From: Lacinutrix venerupis
GTDB lineage: Bacteria; Bacteroidota; Bacteroidia; Flavobacteriales; Flavobacteriaceae
Reading direction: 5' to 3'
Length of the DNA: 64,000 nt
Assembly: GCF_003663945.1 (NCBI RefSeq)
Contig: NZ_RCCH01000005.1
Span: forward strand, 248,001 to 312,000
Shown: piece by piece, positions 44,169 to 53,677 of the stretch
How the letters are laid out: every line of letters begins with the position of its first letter
Position numbering within the stretch: position 1 is the stretch's first letter
Translations under genes and position numbers: made by a program
The notes under the pieces: generated by a model
Told to the model about the DNA's origin: nothing
The model's input: only the letters and a program-made list of their open reading frames with translations
The model's database searches: none

Positions 44169-44702
44169 TTATTGCGCAGTATTTTGTTTTTGTTTTCTTT
44201 GTTTTAGTTTTTGTTTATAGTGAGACTTTGTTGCGGCATACATAGTCTTTTCAATTTCAGCAAATACTATGTTGTCTGTATTTTTTAAAGTTAATTTCTT
44301 GGTGATATTAACTTCGTTTTTAAGTTTTATCTCACTTTTTATAGCTTCAATTTCTTCATCTAAAAAAATAAACTCTGCATAAATAGTTTCTTTTGCAGGT
44401 CGTTTATATTTTATACTTGCTGCTTTATCCCAAACAACAAAGTCATCACCAAGTATTTGTATAAGTTGTATCATATAAATGGGATCTGTTGCACTTAGCA
44501 TGGAGCCTCCAAAAATAGAGCCCGCATAATTACGGTTTTTCCAACTGGGTTTTAACCTGATTTTTACGTACTGTAAATTATCACTAACCTGGATTAATTT
44601 TGCTGTACTTCGTTTATACATTGGAGACCAATTAAAACCGTATTTATAAATAGTAGACGTTTTAAAAAAACGTTTTAAAAAGTTGGTTATAATTTTGTAC
44701 AT
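44169..44702 (-). CDS. DUF4442 hotdog-fold protein (putative thioesterase)
   Basis: The 177-residue protein has the DUF4442 hotdog pattern: FNWSPMYKRSTAKLIQVS, KIRLKPSWKNRNYAGSIFGGSMLSATDPIYMIQLIQILG, VWDKAASIKYKRPAK and a final helix rich in Lys and Gln (HYKQKLKQRKQKQN). GGSMLSATDPIYMI lies where hotdog thioesterases have their helix and catalytic acid. Probably acts on an acyl-CoA or acyl-ACP. It ends within the start codon zone of the gene order with ogt (shared base 44702), so translation is coupled. Confidence 0.85.
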   Translation of the reverse strand: MYKIITNFLKRFFKTSTIYKYGFNWSPMYKRSTAKLIQVSDNLQYVKIRLKPSWKNRNYAGSIFGGSMLSATDPIYMIQLIQILGDDFVVWDKAASIKYKRPAKETIYAEFIFLDEEIEAIKSEIKLKNEVNITKKLTLKNTDNIVFAEIEKTMYAATKSHYKQKLKQRKQKQNTAQ

Positions 44703-45181
44703 TAAAATAAACGTTGTTGTTTATAAGGGCTTTCGTGTTCTAATAGCCATTGTTTTCTATGTAAGCCACCAGCGTAACCTGTTAAGCTACCATCGCTACC
44801 AATAACACGATGACATGGCACAATTATCCAAAGTGGATTTTTACCATTGGCATTTGCAACGGCTCTAATGGCTTTTTCGTCTCCTAGCTGTCTTGATAAT
44901 TGTAAGTATGATGTTGTTTTTCCGTAAGGAATAGTTTGTAAAGCAGCCCAAACGCGTTCTTGAAAGATGGTTCCTTTTGGATTTAATTTTAAGCTAAATA
45001 TCTCGCGCTCTCCTTGAAAGTATTCTTTTAATTGAAGTACACAATCCTCTAAAACTTCAGGAATAATATCGGATACTTTTTCGTTGTTATTTAGTACAGA
45101 AACCGAAGCAATACCATCTTGATCACCAACAATTTTAGTGATGCCTAAAGGTGAATTGATATAGCAGGTTTCTTGTTCCAT
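44702..45181 (-). CDS. ogt: Methylated-DNA-protein cysteine methyltransferase
   Basis: The suicide enzyme removes methyl groups from O6-alkylguanine in DNA. The 159-residue protein shows FQERVWAALQTIPYGKTTSYLQLS (recognition helix region), ARG-like AIRAVANANGKNPLWIIVPCHRVIGSDGSLTGYAGG with the acceptor Cys in PCHRV, and the KQWLLEHE end. It is the Ogt/C-Ada type without the AraC half of Ada. It lies one base after the CNNM gene and one base overlaps the DUF4442 gene, forming a compact run. Confidence 0.96.
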   Translation of the reverse strand: MEQETCYINSPLGITKIVGDQDGIASVSVLNNNEKVSDIIPEVLEDCVLQLKEYFQGEREIFSLKLNPKGTIFQERVWAALQTIPYGKTTSYLQLSRQLGDEKAIRAVANANGKNPLWIIVPCHRVIGSDGSLTGYAGGLHRKQWLLEHESPYKQQRLF

Positions 45182-46258
45182 TTATTGATTTTCCTCTATG
45201 TTTTCTATAATACCCAGCTTTTTGGCTCTTGCCTCCCAGTTTTTTCTGGCTTGATGTTGTAAGTCGCTAACATTATCGCTTTCGTCCATTATTTCTAAAC
45301 CAAGAAGCGTTTCTATAACATCTTCCATAGTTACCAAACCACTAACAGTTCCATACTCATCTACTACTGAGGCAAGGTGATTTCTACCTTCTACAAGTTT
45401 TTCGAATAAGGTTGGAATAGGTGTTTCACGATCTACATGTACAATGTTTCTTTTTAATTCGGAAAGTTTTTTAGAACCATTACCTAAAGCCATTTCTTTA
45501 AATATTTCATCTTTTAAAACAAGACCTTTTATATTGTCTTCGGTATCTTGAAAAACAGGAATACGAGAAAAACGCACATTCATATTTTTATTAAAAAAAT
45601 CTTCAACTGTTGTAGTTTCGTTTTCTATTTTCATAACAGTTCTTGGTGTCATGATATCTTTAACAAGTACTTCTTTAAATGTTAAAAGGTTTTTAATTAT
45701 TTTACTTTCATTATCAACAAAAACGCCTTCTTCATGTGCCATATCTGCCATAACTAAAAAGCCTTCTCTACTTAAAACACTACCATGACCTTTACCTCCA
45801 ATTAGTTTTGTTGTAAGTTGCATTAGCCATAACAAACCTGTCCATTTTAAAGGGAAAATTAAAATATTAAGTGCTTTGGTTGTAAAATTAGCTAAGCTTT
45901 TCCAATAGGTTGCACCAATGGTTTTTGGGATAATTTCTGAAGCTACTAAAATTAAAATTGTCATTACTGCCGAAACAATAAACACGCCGTAACCATCACC
46001 ATTTCCATATAAACCTTCTGCTTCTTTACCTACTAAAATTGCACCAACAGTGTGCGCAATTGTATTTAAGGTAAGTATAGCTATTAAAGGTCTGTCTACA
46101 TCTTTTTTTAAAGCTTCTAATGCTAAAGCATAGCTTTTGCCTTCCTGTTTTTTAACGTTTATAAATGTTGGTGTTACACTTAGAAGTACAGCTTCTAAAA
46201 TAGAACATAAAAAAGAGAAAAATATGGAGATAACTCCGTAAAATATTAATAATCCCAT
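45182..46258 (-). CDS. CNNM/CorC-type membrane protein with CBS pair
   Basis: The 358-residue protein has an N-terminal DUF21 (CNNM) domain with three to four membrane helices (LLIFYGVISIFFSFLCSILEAVLLSV, AILTLNTIAHTVGAILVG, GVFIVSAVMTILILVASEIIPKTIG) and a tandem CBS domain pair (KDIMTPRTVMKIENETT and FEKLVEGRNHLASVVDEYGTVSGLVTMEDVIETLLG). SEIIPKTIGA is the conserved CNNM motif. The C-terminal CorC_HlyC domain of the longer members is missing. Relatives export Mg2+ or Co2+; the GldE subgroup of gliding bacteria is longer. Role in Mg2+ handling is inferred. Confidence 0.92.
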   Translation of the reverse strand: MGLLIFYGVISIFFSFLCSILEAVLLSVTPTFINVKKQEGKSYALALEALKKDVDRPLIAILTLNTIAHTVGAILVGKEAEGLYGNGDGYGVFIVSAVMTILILVASEIIPKTIGATYWKSLANFTTKALNILIFPLKWTGLLWLMQLTTKLIGGKGHGSVLSREGFLVMADMAHEEGVFVDNESKIIKNLLTFKEVLVKDIMTPRTVMKIENETTTVEDFFNKNMNVRFSRIPVFQDTEDNIKGLVLKDEIFKEMALGNGSKKLSELKRNIVHVDRETPIPTLFEKLVEGRNHLASVVDEYGTVSGLVTMEDVIETLLGLEIMDESDNVSDLQHQARKNWEARAKKLGIIENIEENQ

Positions 46259-46287
46259 GGACTTTTTAAATTAATGTTGTTGCTAAT

Positions 46288-47277
46288 TTACGATATTAAT
46301 TTTACAACATCCTTAGCAAAATAACTAGCAATTATATCTGCGCCGGCGCGTTTAATAGCGGTAACCTGTTCCATCATTACAGCGTCGTGGTTAAGCCAAC
46401 CTTTTTCGGCAGCTGCTTTTAGCATAGCATATTCTCCAGAAACTTGATATACTGCAACAGGAACATCGACTTCGTTTTTAATTTCTCGAACAATATCTAA
46501 ATAGCATAAACCTGGTTTAACCATGACGATGTCTGCGCCTTCATCTATATCCATTTCGGTTTCACGAATGGCTTCAAAACGGTTAGCATAATCCATCTGA
46601 TACGTTTTTTTGTCTTTTGGTATTTCTTGTGCATCTACAGGAGCAGAATCTAACGCATCACGAAATGGGCCATAAAAAGCTGATGCATATTTTGCCGAAT
46701 AACTCATGATGCCGGTATCTATAAATCCTTCGTCTTCTAAGGTTTCTCTAATTGCAAGAATTCGCCCATCCATCATATCGCTTGGAGCAACAAAATCTGC
46801 TCCAGCTTGAGCATGAGATAAGCTCATTTCGGCTAAAACTTCAACGGTATCATCATTTACAATTTTACCATTTTCAATAATACCATCATGCCCAAAAGAT
46901 GAATATGGGTCAAGTGCAACATCCGTCATCACCAACATATCTGGACATACGTTTTTAACTGTTTTAATAGCACGTTGCATTAATCCATCTGGATTTAAAG
47001 CTTCGGTTCCTTTATTATCTTTTAAATTATCAGGAACTTTTACAAACAATAAAACCGATTTTAAACCTAGTTTCCAAAGTTCTTTTACTTCAGCTTCTAA
47101 TAAATCTAAACTATAGCGATAATAATTTGGCATAGAGGCAATTTCTTCTTTTATGCCTTTACCTTCAACCACAAAAAGTGGTACTAAAAAATCGTTTGGT
47201 GAAATAATAGTTTCTCTGACTAAACTTCTAATAGCTTTATTTGTTCTTAAGCGTCTGTTTCTTCTAATTGGATACAT
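46288..47277 (-). CDS. hemB: Delta-aminolevulinic acid dehydratase (porphobilinogen synthase)
   Basis: HemB joins two 5-aminolevulinates into porphobilinogen. The start is set at the ATG at 47277 (MYPIRRNRRLRTN); a TTG 9 codons upstream adds unlikely residues. The active-site lysines are in SYSAKYASAFYGPF and DIVMVKPGLCYLD. The zinc-site cysteines of the yeast/E. coli type are replaced: TDVALDPYSSFGHDGI has Ala and Asp, the signature of the Mg2+-dependent class. It starts 55 bases from the divergent helicase gene. First gene met on the minus strand of the tetrapyrrole block; separated from hemF by the helicase. Confidence 0.97.
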   Translation of the reverse strand: MYPIRRNRRLRTNKAIRSLVRETIISPNDFLVPLFVVEGKGIKEEIASMPNYYRYSLDLLEAEVKELWKLGLKSVLLFVKVPDNLKDNKGTEALNPDGLMQRAIKTVKNVCPDMLVMTDVALDPYSSFGHDGIIENGKIVNDDTVEVLAEMSLSHAQAGADFVAPSDMMDGRILAIRETLEDEGFIDTGIMSYSAKYASAFYGPFRDALDSAPVDAQEIPKDKKTYQMDYANRFEAIRETEMDIDEGADIVMVKPGLCYLDIVREIKNEVDVPVAVYQVSGEYAMLKAAAEKGWLNHDAVMMEQVTAIKRAGADIIASYFAKDVVKLIS

Positions 47278-47332
47278 AGTTTTTATTACTTTTATCGAAT
47301 ACAAAGTTAAACATTAAAACCCATTTTTAGAA

Positions 47333-49963
47333 TTGATTGAATCCTTAGATGCTTTAAAATTTATTTTTCCTTGGAGAAGCTACCAGGCAAAACTGCTAAA
47401 GCATTTTGAAAGCCATATGGCAGACAATCATTTTCATGTAATTGCTCCTCCAGGCTCTGGAAAAACTATTTTAGGAATTGAGATTTTTAAACGTTTAGGA
47501 AAGAAAACACTAGTATTGGCACCAACATTAACCATTAGAAATCAATGGAAAGATAGGTTGCAAACTTTTTTTTCTGAAAACAAAAAATTTAATAGTTTTT
47601 CTTTTGATATTAAAGCACCAAGTGACGTTACATTTTCTACCTACCAATCGCTACATGCTTTTTATAAAACATTTGAAGATAAAAAAGATTACTACCAATT
47701 TTTTAAAACCTATGAAATTGAAACGCTTGTTTTAGACGAAGCACACCATTTAAAAAATGCTTGGTGGACGTGCTTAATGGATTTAAAAAATAATAGTGAT
47801 TTCTATATGGTATCGTTAACAGCAACACCGCCTTACGATAGTAGTAGAGCAGAAGTTTCTAAATATTTTACACTTTGTGGCGAGGTAGATGATGAAATTG
47901 CTGTGCCGGATTTGGTTAAAGAAGGCGATTTATGCGCGCACCAAGATTATGTTTATTTTTCTAAACCAGAAGCTGTTGAAATAAATTTTATAGTTGAATT
48001 TAGACAAAAAATAGCCGATTTTAAAGATCAGCTTTTAAAAGATGACAATTTTATAAACTTTCTACAAAATCACCGATATTATAAAAACCCTAATTGGCAT
48101 TTAGATGAGTTGTACGCAAATACCGAGTACTTATCATCTATATTTATAACATTAAATGCTTATGGTTTAACTATTAATGAAAAGAAATTGGAGATTCTTG
48201 GTTTCGAAAAAAATGAAGAGATTAAATTTCCAAATCTTGAATTAGACTGGTTAGAAATTTTGTTTCAGAATATATTAGTTGAAGACAGAGAGCAATTATT
48301 CGAACATGAAACATATTTAAAAAAGCTAGAAAAGCAACTTAGGCTTTTACATGTTTTCGATAAAAAAAAGGTAGACTTTGTAGGTAAAGATTTAATTTAT
48401 AAGTCACTAGCCAATAGTCCAAGAAAACTAAAAAGTATTGTAAGTATTATAAATTCTGAAAGCACTTATTTAAAAGAAAATTTAAGCTGTGTTATTCTTA
48501 CAGATTACATTAGAAAAGAATTTTTAACAACTAAAGATATCACTACTATAAATAAAATAGGAGTGATATCTATTTTCCAATATGTGCGTTGTTATTGTGA
48601 AAATAATAAATCGTTAGCAGTGCTTTCTGGAAGCATTGTTATAATTCATGAATCTGTTTTAGAATGTTTATTTGAAATAGAAAGAAGAGAAGATTTTTTA
48701 ATAAAACCTTTAGAGGTCGATAATTCTTTTGTGCAAATTACACCAAATACAAGTGCTAAAAAATCGATAGTTAGTAGTATTACCAAATTATTTGAAAATG
48801 GTAAAATTAAAGTACTCGTAGGAACAAAATCTTTATTGGGTGAAGGTTGGGATGCGCCTTCTATAAACAGTTTAATTTTGGCATCTTTTGTTGGCTCGTT
48901 TGTATCGTCTAATCAAATGCGAGGTAGAGCAATTAGAACAAATGCTAATATGCCAAATAAAACAGGAAATATATGGCATTTGGCAAGCATAGATCCCACA
49001 CAAACGGATGGAGGAAGAGAGGTTGAAATATTAAAACGCCGTTTTGAAGTCTTTGTTGGTGTTACAGAAAACGATATTCCGTTTATTTCTAATGGCTTTG
49101 AACGTTTATATTTTCCAGACAATATTCTACCAGAACAGATTGATGGATTAAATAAGCATACTCTAAATCAAGCAAAGCAAAGAAATAATGTTATTGCTAA
49201 ATGGGAAAACAGTATTGGAAGCGGCACAAAATTAACGAGACAATTAAAATTATTTCATTTTGGTAAAATGCCTTTTAAAAAGCAAAAACAGATATATTAT
49301 TTTGATGCATTACGCTTTTTTATAGCAGAAATTATTATTGCATTTATGTTGTTTTATGTAGAATTTGTGGTTTATAGTTTTAAACTTATTTTACAAAAAG
49401 GTGCTCTTTATTTTATTTATTCTCTACTAGTAGCTCTTTTTTTAACCTTTGGCTATAAGTTATACAAAGCATTTAAGTTGTATTTACGTTATGGTTTTCT
49501 ATATAAAAAAATTAAAAAAATGGGACAGACGGTTTTAGATACTTTAAACGATTTAAAACTTCTTAACACTAACATTAATAATGTTTATGTAACCTCTCAG
49601 ATTTATGGCAGAGGCGATGTTGTTTGTAATTTAGTAGGAGCAAACGCTTTAGAAAATTCTATTTTTAATAAAGCACTTACTCAGCTATTAGAACCTATAA
49701 ATTCTCCACGCTATTTAATTGTGAAAACAAATTTATTTAGAAAAAAATTAGATGTAGAAAGTTTTTATTCTGTTCCAGATGTTTTTGGAGATAAAAAAGA
49801 AAATGCATTATTATTTCAAAAAAACTGGAGAAAATATCTAGGTCGAAATAAGCTAATTTACACGAGACGATTTGATGGTAGAAAACTCTTATTAAAAGCA
49901 AGATTGTATAATGTTTATAATGCTTTTACTAAGAAAACTAAAGAGGTTTTAGTTTGGAAGTAG
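47333..49963 (+). CDS. DEAH-box superfamily II helicase with C-terminal membrane helices
   Basis: The 876-residue protein has a Q-motif-like FPWRSYQAKLL, Walker A APPGSGKT (residues 39-46), LVLAPTLTIRNQWKDRL (Ia), LVLDEAHHLKN (DEAH 135-138), SLTATPP (161-167), a VLVGTKSLLGEGWDAPSIN segment (V) and QMRGRAIRT (528-536, VI), so both RecA lobes are complete. After about residue 655 it carries two hydrophobic helices (AEIIIAFMLFYVEFVVY; FIYSLLVALFLTFGYKL) and a C-terminal region of about 150 residues that I do not recognise. The layout resembles the ResIII class found in defence and repair, but no methyltransferase or nuclease domain is seen. Translation must start at the TTG at 47333, because the first ATG is after the Q motif. 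Confidence 0.88.
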   Translation: MIESLDALKFIFPWRSYQAKLLKHFESHMADNHFHVIAPPGSGKTILGIEIFKRLGKKTLVLAPTLTIRNQWKDRLQTFFSENKKFNSFSFDIKAPSDVTFSTYQSLHAFYKTFEDKKDYYQFFKTYEIETLVLDEAHHLKNAWWTCLMDLKNNSDFYMVSLTATPPYDSSRAEVSKYFTLCGEVDDEIAVPDLVKEGDLCAHQDYVYFSKPEAVEINFIVEFRQKIADFKDQLLKDDNFINFLQNHRYYKNPNWHLDELYANTEYLSSIFITLNAYGLTINEKKLEILGFEKNEEIKFPNLELDWLEILFQNILVEDREQLFEHETYLKKLEKQLRLLHVFDKKKVDFVGKDLIYKSLANSPRKLKSIVSIINSESTYLKENLSCVILTDYIRKEFLTTKDITTINKIGVISIFQYVRCYCENNKSLAVLSGSIVIIHESVLECLFEIERREDFLIKPLEVDNSFVQITPNTSAKKSIVSSITKLFENGKIKVLVGTKSLLGEGWDAPSINSLILASFVGSFVSSNQMRGRAIRTNANMPNKTGNIWHLASIDPTQTDGGREVEILKRRFEVFVGVTENDIPFISNGFERLYFPDNILPEQIDGLNKHTLNQAKQRNNVIAKWENSIGSGTKLTRQLKLFHFGKMPFKKQKQIYYFDALRFFIAEIIIAFMLFYVEFVVYSFKLILQKGALYFIYSLLVALFLTFGYKLYKAFKLYLRYGFLYKKIKKMGQTVLDTLNDLKLLNTNINNVYVTSQIYGRGDVVCNLVGANALENSIFNKALTQLLEPINSPRYLIVKTNLFRKKLDVESFYSVPDVFGDKKENALLFQKNWRKYLGRNKLIYTRRFDGRKLLLKARLYNVYNAFTKKTKEVLVWK

Positions 49964-49965
49964 CT

Positions 49966-50349
49966 TTAAGCAAAACCTAAGTAATACCATTGCTTATCTT
50001 CTTTTACAAAAGCAGATTTTTCATGTATAACATCTACTTTTCCATTTTCGTAAAAATAAGCATTAAAGGTAACGGTACCTTTGTTGTGGCTTTTTAAACC
50101 TGTTGTTGTATCTAGAATTTCTAATTTAATCCATTGCACAGATTTTGCCCATTTTACAATGGCTTGCTTTTCTTTTATAGGTCTTGTAGATTTATGGTGC
50201 GTTTGCATTAAATAATCGCCATTTGCTAATACAAAAGCACTGTAACGAGACCGCATTAATTGTTCGGCAGTTTCGGTTTTTCCATTATTTAAATGAAATA
50301 CTTCGCAGCAAGCTTTATAGCTTTTATTATTTCCGCAGTAGCAATTCAT
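49966..50349 (-). CDS. YchJ/UPF0225 protein with SEC-C zinc motif
   Basis: The 127-residue protein begins CYCGNNKSYKACCEVFH, the SEC-C zinc-binding motif (CxCGxxxxxxxCC), followed by an NTF2-like half with ETAEQLMRSRYSAFVLANGDYLMQTHHKSTRP and WYYLGFA at the end. The whole is the YchJ family. Function unknown, though SEC-C motifs contact SecB in SecA. Its start abuts hemF: only one base separates the two. Confidence 0.93.
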   Translation of the reverse strand: MNCYCGNNKSYKACCEVFHLNNGKTETAEQLMRSRYSAFVLANGDYLMQTHHKSTRPIKEKQAIVKWAKSVQWIKLEILDTTTGLKSHNKGTVTFNAYFYENGKVDVIHEKSAFVKEDKQWYYLGFA

Positions 50350-50350
50350 A

Positions 50351-51253
50351 TTACACCCAATCTACAGGATTTTTTAATACTTTAATTAGTTTTTCTTCTT
50401 CGCTACCAGGTTCTGGATTATGGTCGTAAACCCATTGAACGTGCGGAGGCAAACTCATTAAAATACTTTCTATTCTACCATTTGTTTTTAAACCGAAAAG
50501 CGTGCCTTTGTCGTGTACCAAATTAAATTCTACATAGCGACCACGACGAATTTCTTGCCAGTCGCGTTGTGATTTGGTGAATGGTAAATCTTTTCTTTTT
50601 TCCATTATAGGAAGATATGCCGAAATGAAACTGTTACCAACTTCTGTTACAAAATCGTACCAGTTTTGCATGTTCATATCATTTGAAGCTTTACAATAAT
50701 CGAAAAATAAACCACCAACACCGCGACCTTCGTTTCTATGAGTATTATAAAAATACTCGTCGCAACGTGCTTTGTATTTAGGGTAGAATTCTGGATTGTG
50801 TTTGTCGCACGCTGTTTTACAGGTTTGGTGAAAGTGTTTCGCATCTTCTTCAAACAGATAGTAAGGTGTTAAATCTTGACCGCCACCAAACCATTGGTCT
50901 ACAATATTACCGTCTTGATCATACATTTCGAAATAACGCCAATTTGCATGAACGGTTGGAACCATTGGATTTTTTGGGTGTATAACTAAACTTAATCCGC
51001 AGGCAAAAAAATTGGCATCTTCTACACCAAAATATTTTTGCATAGAGTCTGGCAATTTACCATGTACACCAGAGATATTTACACCACCTTTTTCTATAAC
51101 ATTACCGTTTTCAATTACTCTGGTTCTTCCGCCACCACCTTCAGGACGTTTCCAAATATCTTCTTGAAATTTGGCTTTACCGTCTATGGTTTCAAAAGCG
51201 GCAGTAATAGTGTCTTGTAATTCGTGTATGTAGTTAAAGAATTTATCTTTCAT
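50351..51253 (-). CDS. hemF: Oxygen-dependent coproporphyrinogen III oxidase
   Basis: HemF decarboxylates two propionates of coproporphyrinogen III to vinyl groups using O2. The 300-residue protein shows the family sequence: EDIWKRPEGGGGRTRVIENGNV split by a loop, VHPKNPMVPTVHANWRYFEM, WFGGGQDLTPYYLFEEDAKHFH, and GRGVGGLFFDYCKAS, then RRGRYVEFNLVHDKGTLFGLKTNGRIESILMSLPP. All conserved residues are present. An O2-dependent enzyme indicates an aerobic lifestyle. It lies in a tight minus-strand run with YchJ, GNAT and EI24 genes. Confidence 0.98.
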   Translation of the reverse strand: MKDKFFNYIHELQDTITAAFETIDGKAKFQEDIWKRPEGGGGRTRVIENGNVIEKGGVNISGVHGKLPDSMQKYFGVEDANFFACGLSLVIHPKNPMVPTVHANWRYFEMYDQDGNIVDQWFGGGQDLTPYYLFEEDAKHFHQTCKTACDKHNPEFYPKYKARCDEYFYNTHRNEGRGVGGLFFDYCKASNDMNMQNWYDFVTEVGNSFISAYLPIMEKRKDLPFTKSQRDWQEIRRGRYVEFNLVHDKGTLFGLKTNGRIESILMSLPPHVQWVYDHNPEPGSEEEKLIKVLKNPVDWV

Positions 51254-51255
51254 AT

Positions 51256-51792
51256 CTATATTTTATATAATTCAAATAACTCCATGTCTAAAGGTTTTTC
51301 ACCTATAGGAGTGTATTCTTTTGGTAATGTTTTTTGCCAAATAAATCCGTTGTTTAAAGCTACTTTAATACTAGATTTATTGTCTTTATAAGCTATTATT
51401 TGAAGTGTTTCAAGGCCTAAATGGTTGAATGCATGGTTTGATAAATAACCTATGGCTTTAGAGGTTAAACCTTGTCCTTCAAAATTATAATCTATACAGT
51501 AAGCAAATTCGCCTTGTTTTTTTATCCAATTCAACTCTTTAATGTAAATAATTGCTGCGAGCTTTCTGGTTTCGGTATGTTTTAGCGTAAATAAAAATTC
51601 CTCTTTTTTATTAAACTGTTTTACTTTGGTTTCTACAAATAATTGCGATAATGTAGGATTTAAGTTTTGCTCTAAAGTTTTTGGGAAATAACGTTTAAAA
51701 CGATCTTGATTTGTAACCATAAAATCACAAATTTTCCAAGCATCACCTTCGTGAATTGGGTTTATTTCGAAACCATTAAATGCTTGAATCAT
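51256..51792 (-). CDS. GNAT acetyltransferase (RimJ/RimL-like)
   Basis: The 178-residue protein has the GNAT layout of the ribosomal-protein-serine acetyltransferase group: FEINPIHEGDAWKICDFM, TRKLAAIIYIKELNWIKKQGEFAYCIDYNFEGQGLTSKAIGYLSNHAFNHLGLE, and NKSSIKVALNNGFIWQ, with the acetyl-CoA loop in FEGQGLTSKA (Q/RxxGxG/A equivalent). Substrate is unknown. Two bases separate it from hemF and one base from the EI24 gene, so it travels with the hem operon. Confidence 0.9.
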   Translation of the reverse strand: MIQAFNGFEINPIHEGDAWKICDFMVTNQDRFKRYFPKTLEQNLNPTLSQLFVETKVKQFNKKEEFLFTLKHTETRKLAAIIYIKELNWIKKQGEFAYCIDYNFEGQGLTSKAIGYLSNHAFNHLGLETLQIIAYKDNKSSIKVALNNGFIWQKTLPKEYTPIGEKPLDMELFELYKI

Positions 51793-51793
51793 A

Positions 51794-52558
51794 TTATGCG
51801 TTATCTGCTTTTATAAGTTCGTTTTCATTTCGAATACGTTCTACTGTTTGCGTAGTTGCTGCAGTAACCGAAAGTGGTAAAACTATTATAATTCCAATAA
51901 AAGGGATTAATAGAAACAACATAAATACTATGCCGTTTCCTATGGCAAAGCCTCTGTTTTTTCTTACAAATGCAATACTTTCGTTGTATTTAAAATGACG
52001 CTCTAGTGTGTAATCTATATTCCCAAAACCGGCATAAAAAGCTTGTACTAAGAATATTAAAATGGTAGAAACAAAGCCAATTACAGGAATAAAACTTATT
52101 AAAATTAAAGGAATTGTAAATAGGATTTCTTTAAATAGATTACGAACGTTAATACGAATGCCTCTCCATAATTGTTCTTTAAACGATGTTATTCTATGTT
52201 CATGCTTGTGTTTGCCCGTAAGATGCGTTTCAATTTTTTCTGAAACCGGGCTCATAAATGGCGCAGAAAGCGCCATTACAATATGTTTATAAAGTATAAA
52301 GCCTAAAATAATTATTATTGCAGCTCCAAGAAAGCTTGAAATAGAAGTAAAGGTTTCTATGCCTTTTTCCCAAGGCCATATTTTGGCTATAAATCTCCCA
52401 ATATTGTCAGACAAACTATATGCTGTAAGACCTATAATTGTTGCTGTAATAACACTTATAATAATGGGAACTAAAAAAAACTTCCAAAGTTTTAATTTTG
52501 AAATTAACGAGAAAGCTCCAGTGTATGCTTTAATACCCTTAATTATATTTTTAATCAT
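51794..52558 (-). CDS. EI24/CysZ-like polytopic membrane protein
   Basis: The 254-residue protein has four hydrophobic segments (KLWKFFLVPIIISVITATIIGLTAYSL, SISSFLGAAIIIILGFILYKHIVMAL, ILFTIPLILISFIPVIGFVSTILIFLVQAFYAGF and GIVFMLFLLIPFIGIIIVLPLSVTAAT). Motifs such as APFMSPVSEKIETHLTG, RNLFKEILFTIPLILI and FGNIDYTLERHFKYNESIAFVRKNRGFAIG fit the EI24/CysZ family. E. coli CysZ imports sulfate, but most members are uncharacterised. No sulfate gene is near. Confidence 0.88.
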   Translation of the reverse strand: MIKNIIKGIKAYTGAFSLISKLKLWKFFLVPIIISVITATIIGLTAYSLSDNIGRFIAKIWPWEKGIETFTSISSFLGAAIIIILGFILYKHIVMALSAPFMSPVSEKIETHLTGKHKHEHRITSFKEQLWRGIRINVRNLFKEILFTIPLILISFIPVIGFVSTILIFLVQAFYAGFGNIDYTLERHFKYNESIAFVRKNRGFAIGNGIVFMLFLLIPFIGIIIVLPLSVTAATTQTVERIRNENELIKADNA

Positions 52559-52642
52559 TTTTGGTTTTAAGTTGAATAACTTAGTAGACGAAAATTTGAC
52601 TTACCTGTTACAAATTGAACAACCAAAATAAGCATTTATATG

Positions 52643-53668
52643 TTATGCTTTATACTCTTTTACAGCATCAATAAACGCTTTAGCATTTTCTAATGGAATG
52701 TTTGGTAAAATACCATGACCAAGGTTTACTATGTATTTATCTTTACCAAATTCATTAATCATCTGGTGTACTTGTTTTTTTATTTCTGCTGGAGGTGAAA
52801 ATAAACGTGTAGGATCAAAATTACCTTGTAATGTAATGTTTCCTCCGGTTAAATAACGTGCGTTACGTGCAGAACACGTCCAGTCTACACCTAAAGCCGA
52901 TGCTCCAGATTTTGCCATTTCACCAAGTGCGAACCAACAACCTTTACCAAAAGCAATTACTGGTGTTTCGTCTTTTAAGGCATCGATAATTTGTTGTATA
53001 TATTTCCAAGAGAATTCTTGATAATCTACTGGCGATAACATGCCTCCCCAAGAATCGAATACTTGTACAGCGTTAACTCCTGCTTTTACTTTTTCTTTTA
53101 AGTAAGCAATGGTTGTGTCTGTTATTTTTTGAAGTAATTGGTGTGCTGCTACAGGATTTGTAAAACAAAACTCTTTTGCTTTATCAAAGTTTTTGCTGCC
53201 TTGGCCTTGTACGCAATAACATAAAATTGTCCATGGTGAACCTGCAAAACCAATTAACGGAATCTCGTTGTTTAGTTTTTCTTTAGTCATTTTAATAGCA
53301 TCGTAAACGTAGCTTAAGCTTTCTTTTACGTCTGGTACAATTACATTGTCAACATCTTTTTGAGTACGAACAGGATTTGGTAAATAAGGTCCAAAATTAG
53401 GTTTCATTTGTACTTCAATATTCATTGCTTGTGGTATTACTAAAATATCACAAAATAATATTGCAGCATCCATACCATATCTGCGTATTGGTTGTACGGT
53501 GATTTCGCTTGCTAATTCTGGTGTCTGGCAACGTGTAAAGAAATCGTATTTAGCTTTAATTTCCATAAATTCTGGAAGATAACGTCCTGCTTGACGCATC
53601 ATCCAAACTGGTGGACGTTCTACTGTTTCTCCTTTTAATGCTCTTAAAAATAAATCGTTTTTAATCAT
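52643..53668 (-). CDS. hemE: Uroporphyrinogen III decarboxylase
   Basis: HemE removes four acetate carboxyls from uroporphyrinogen III to give coproporphyrinogen. The 341-residue protein has [21 protein letters not shown] (the substrate-binding PVWxMRQAGR signature), [17 protein letters not shown] with catalytic Asp, [56 protein letters not shown] and [18 protein letters not shown]. Full length. A REP-like palindrome lies 10 bases upstream of its start, and tRNA-Ser and hemCD follow upstream in the same direction. Confidence 0.98.
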   Translation of the reverse strand: MIKNDLFLRALKGETVERPPVWMMRQAGRYLPEFMEIKAKYDFFTRCQTPELASEITVQPIRRYGMDAAILFCDILVIPQAMNIEVQMKPNFGPYLPNPVRTQKDVDNVIVPDVKESLSYVYDAIKMTKEKLNNEIPLIGFAGSPWTILCYCVQGQGSKNFDKAKEFCFTNPVAAHQLLQKITDTTIAYLKEKVKAGVNAVQVFDSWGGMLSPVDYQEFSWKYIQQIIDALKDETPVIAFGKGCWFALGEMAKSGASALGVDWTCSARNARYLTGGNITLQGNFDPTRLFSPPAEIKKQVHQMINEFGKDKYIVNLGHGILPNIPLENAKAFIDAVKEYKA

Positions 53669-53677
53669 ACTTCTGTC

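Noticed and set aside
47333-49963. Helicase as the restriction subunit of a type III or type I system
   Set aside because: No methyltransferase or specificity gene is beside it and no nuclease motif (PD-ExK) was seen after the helicase core.
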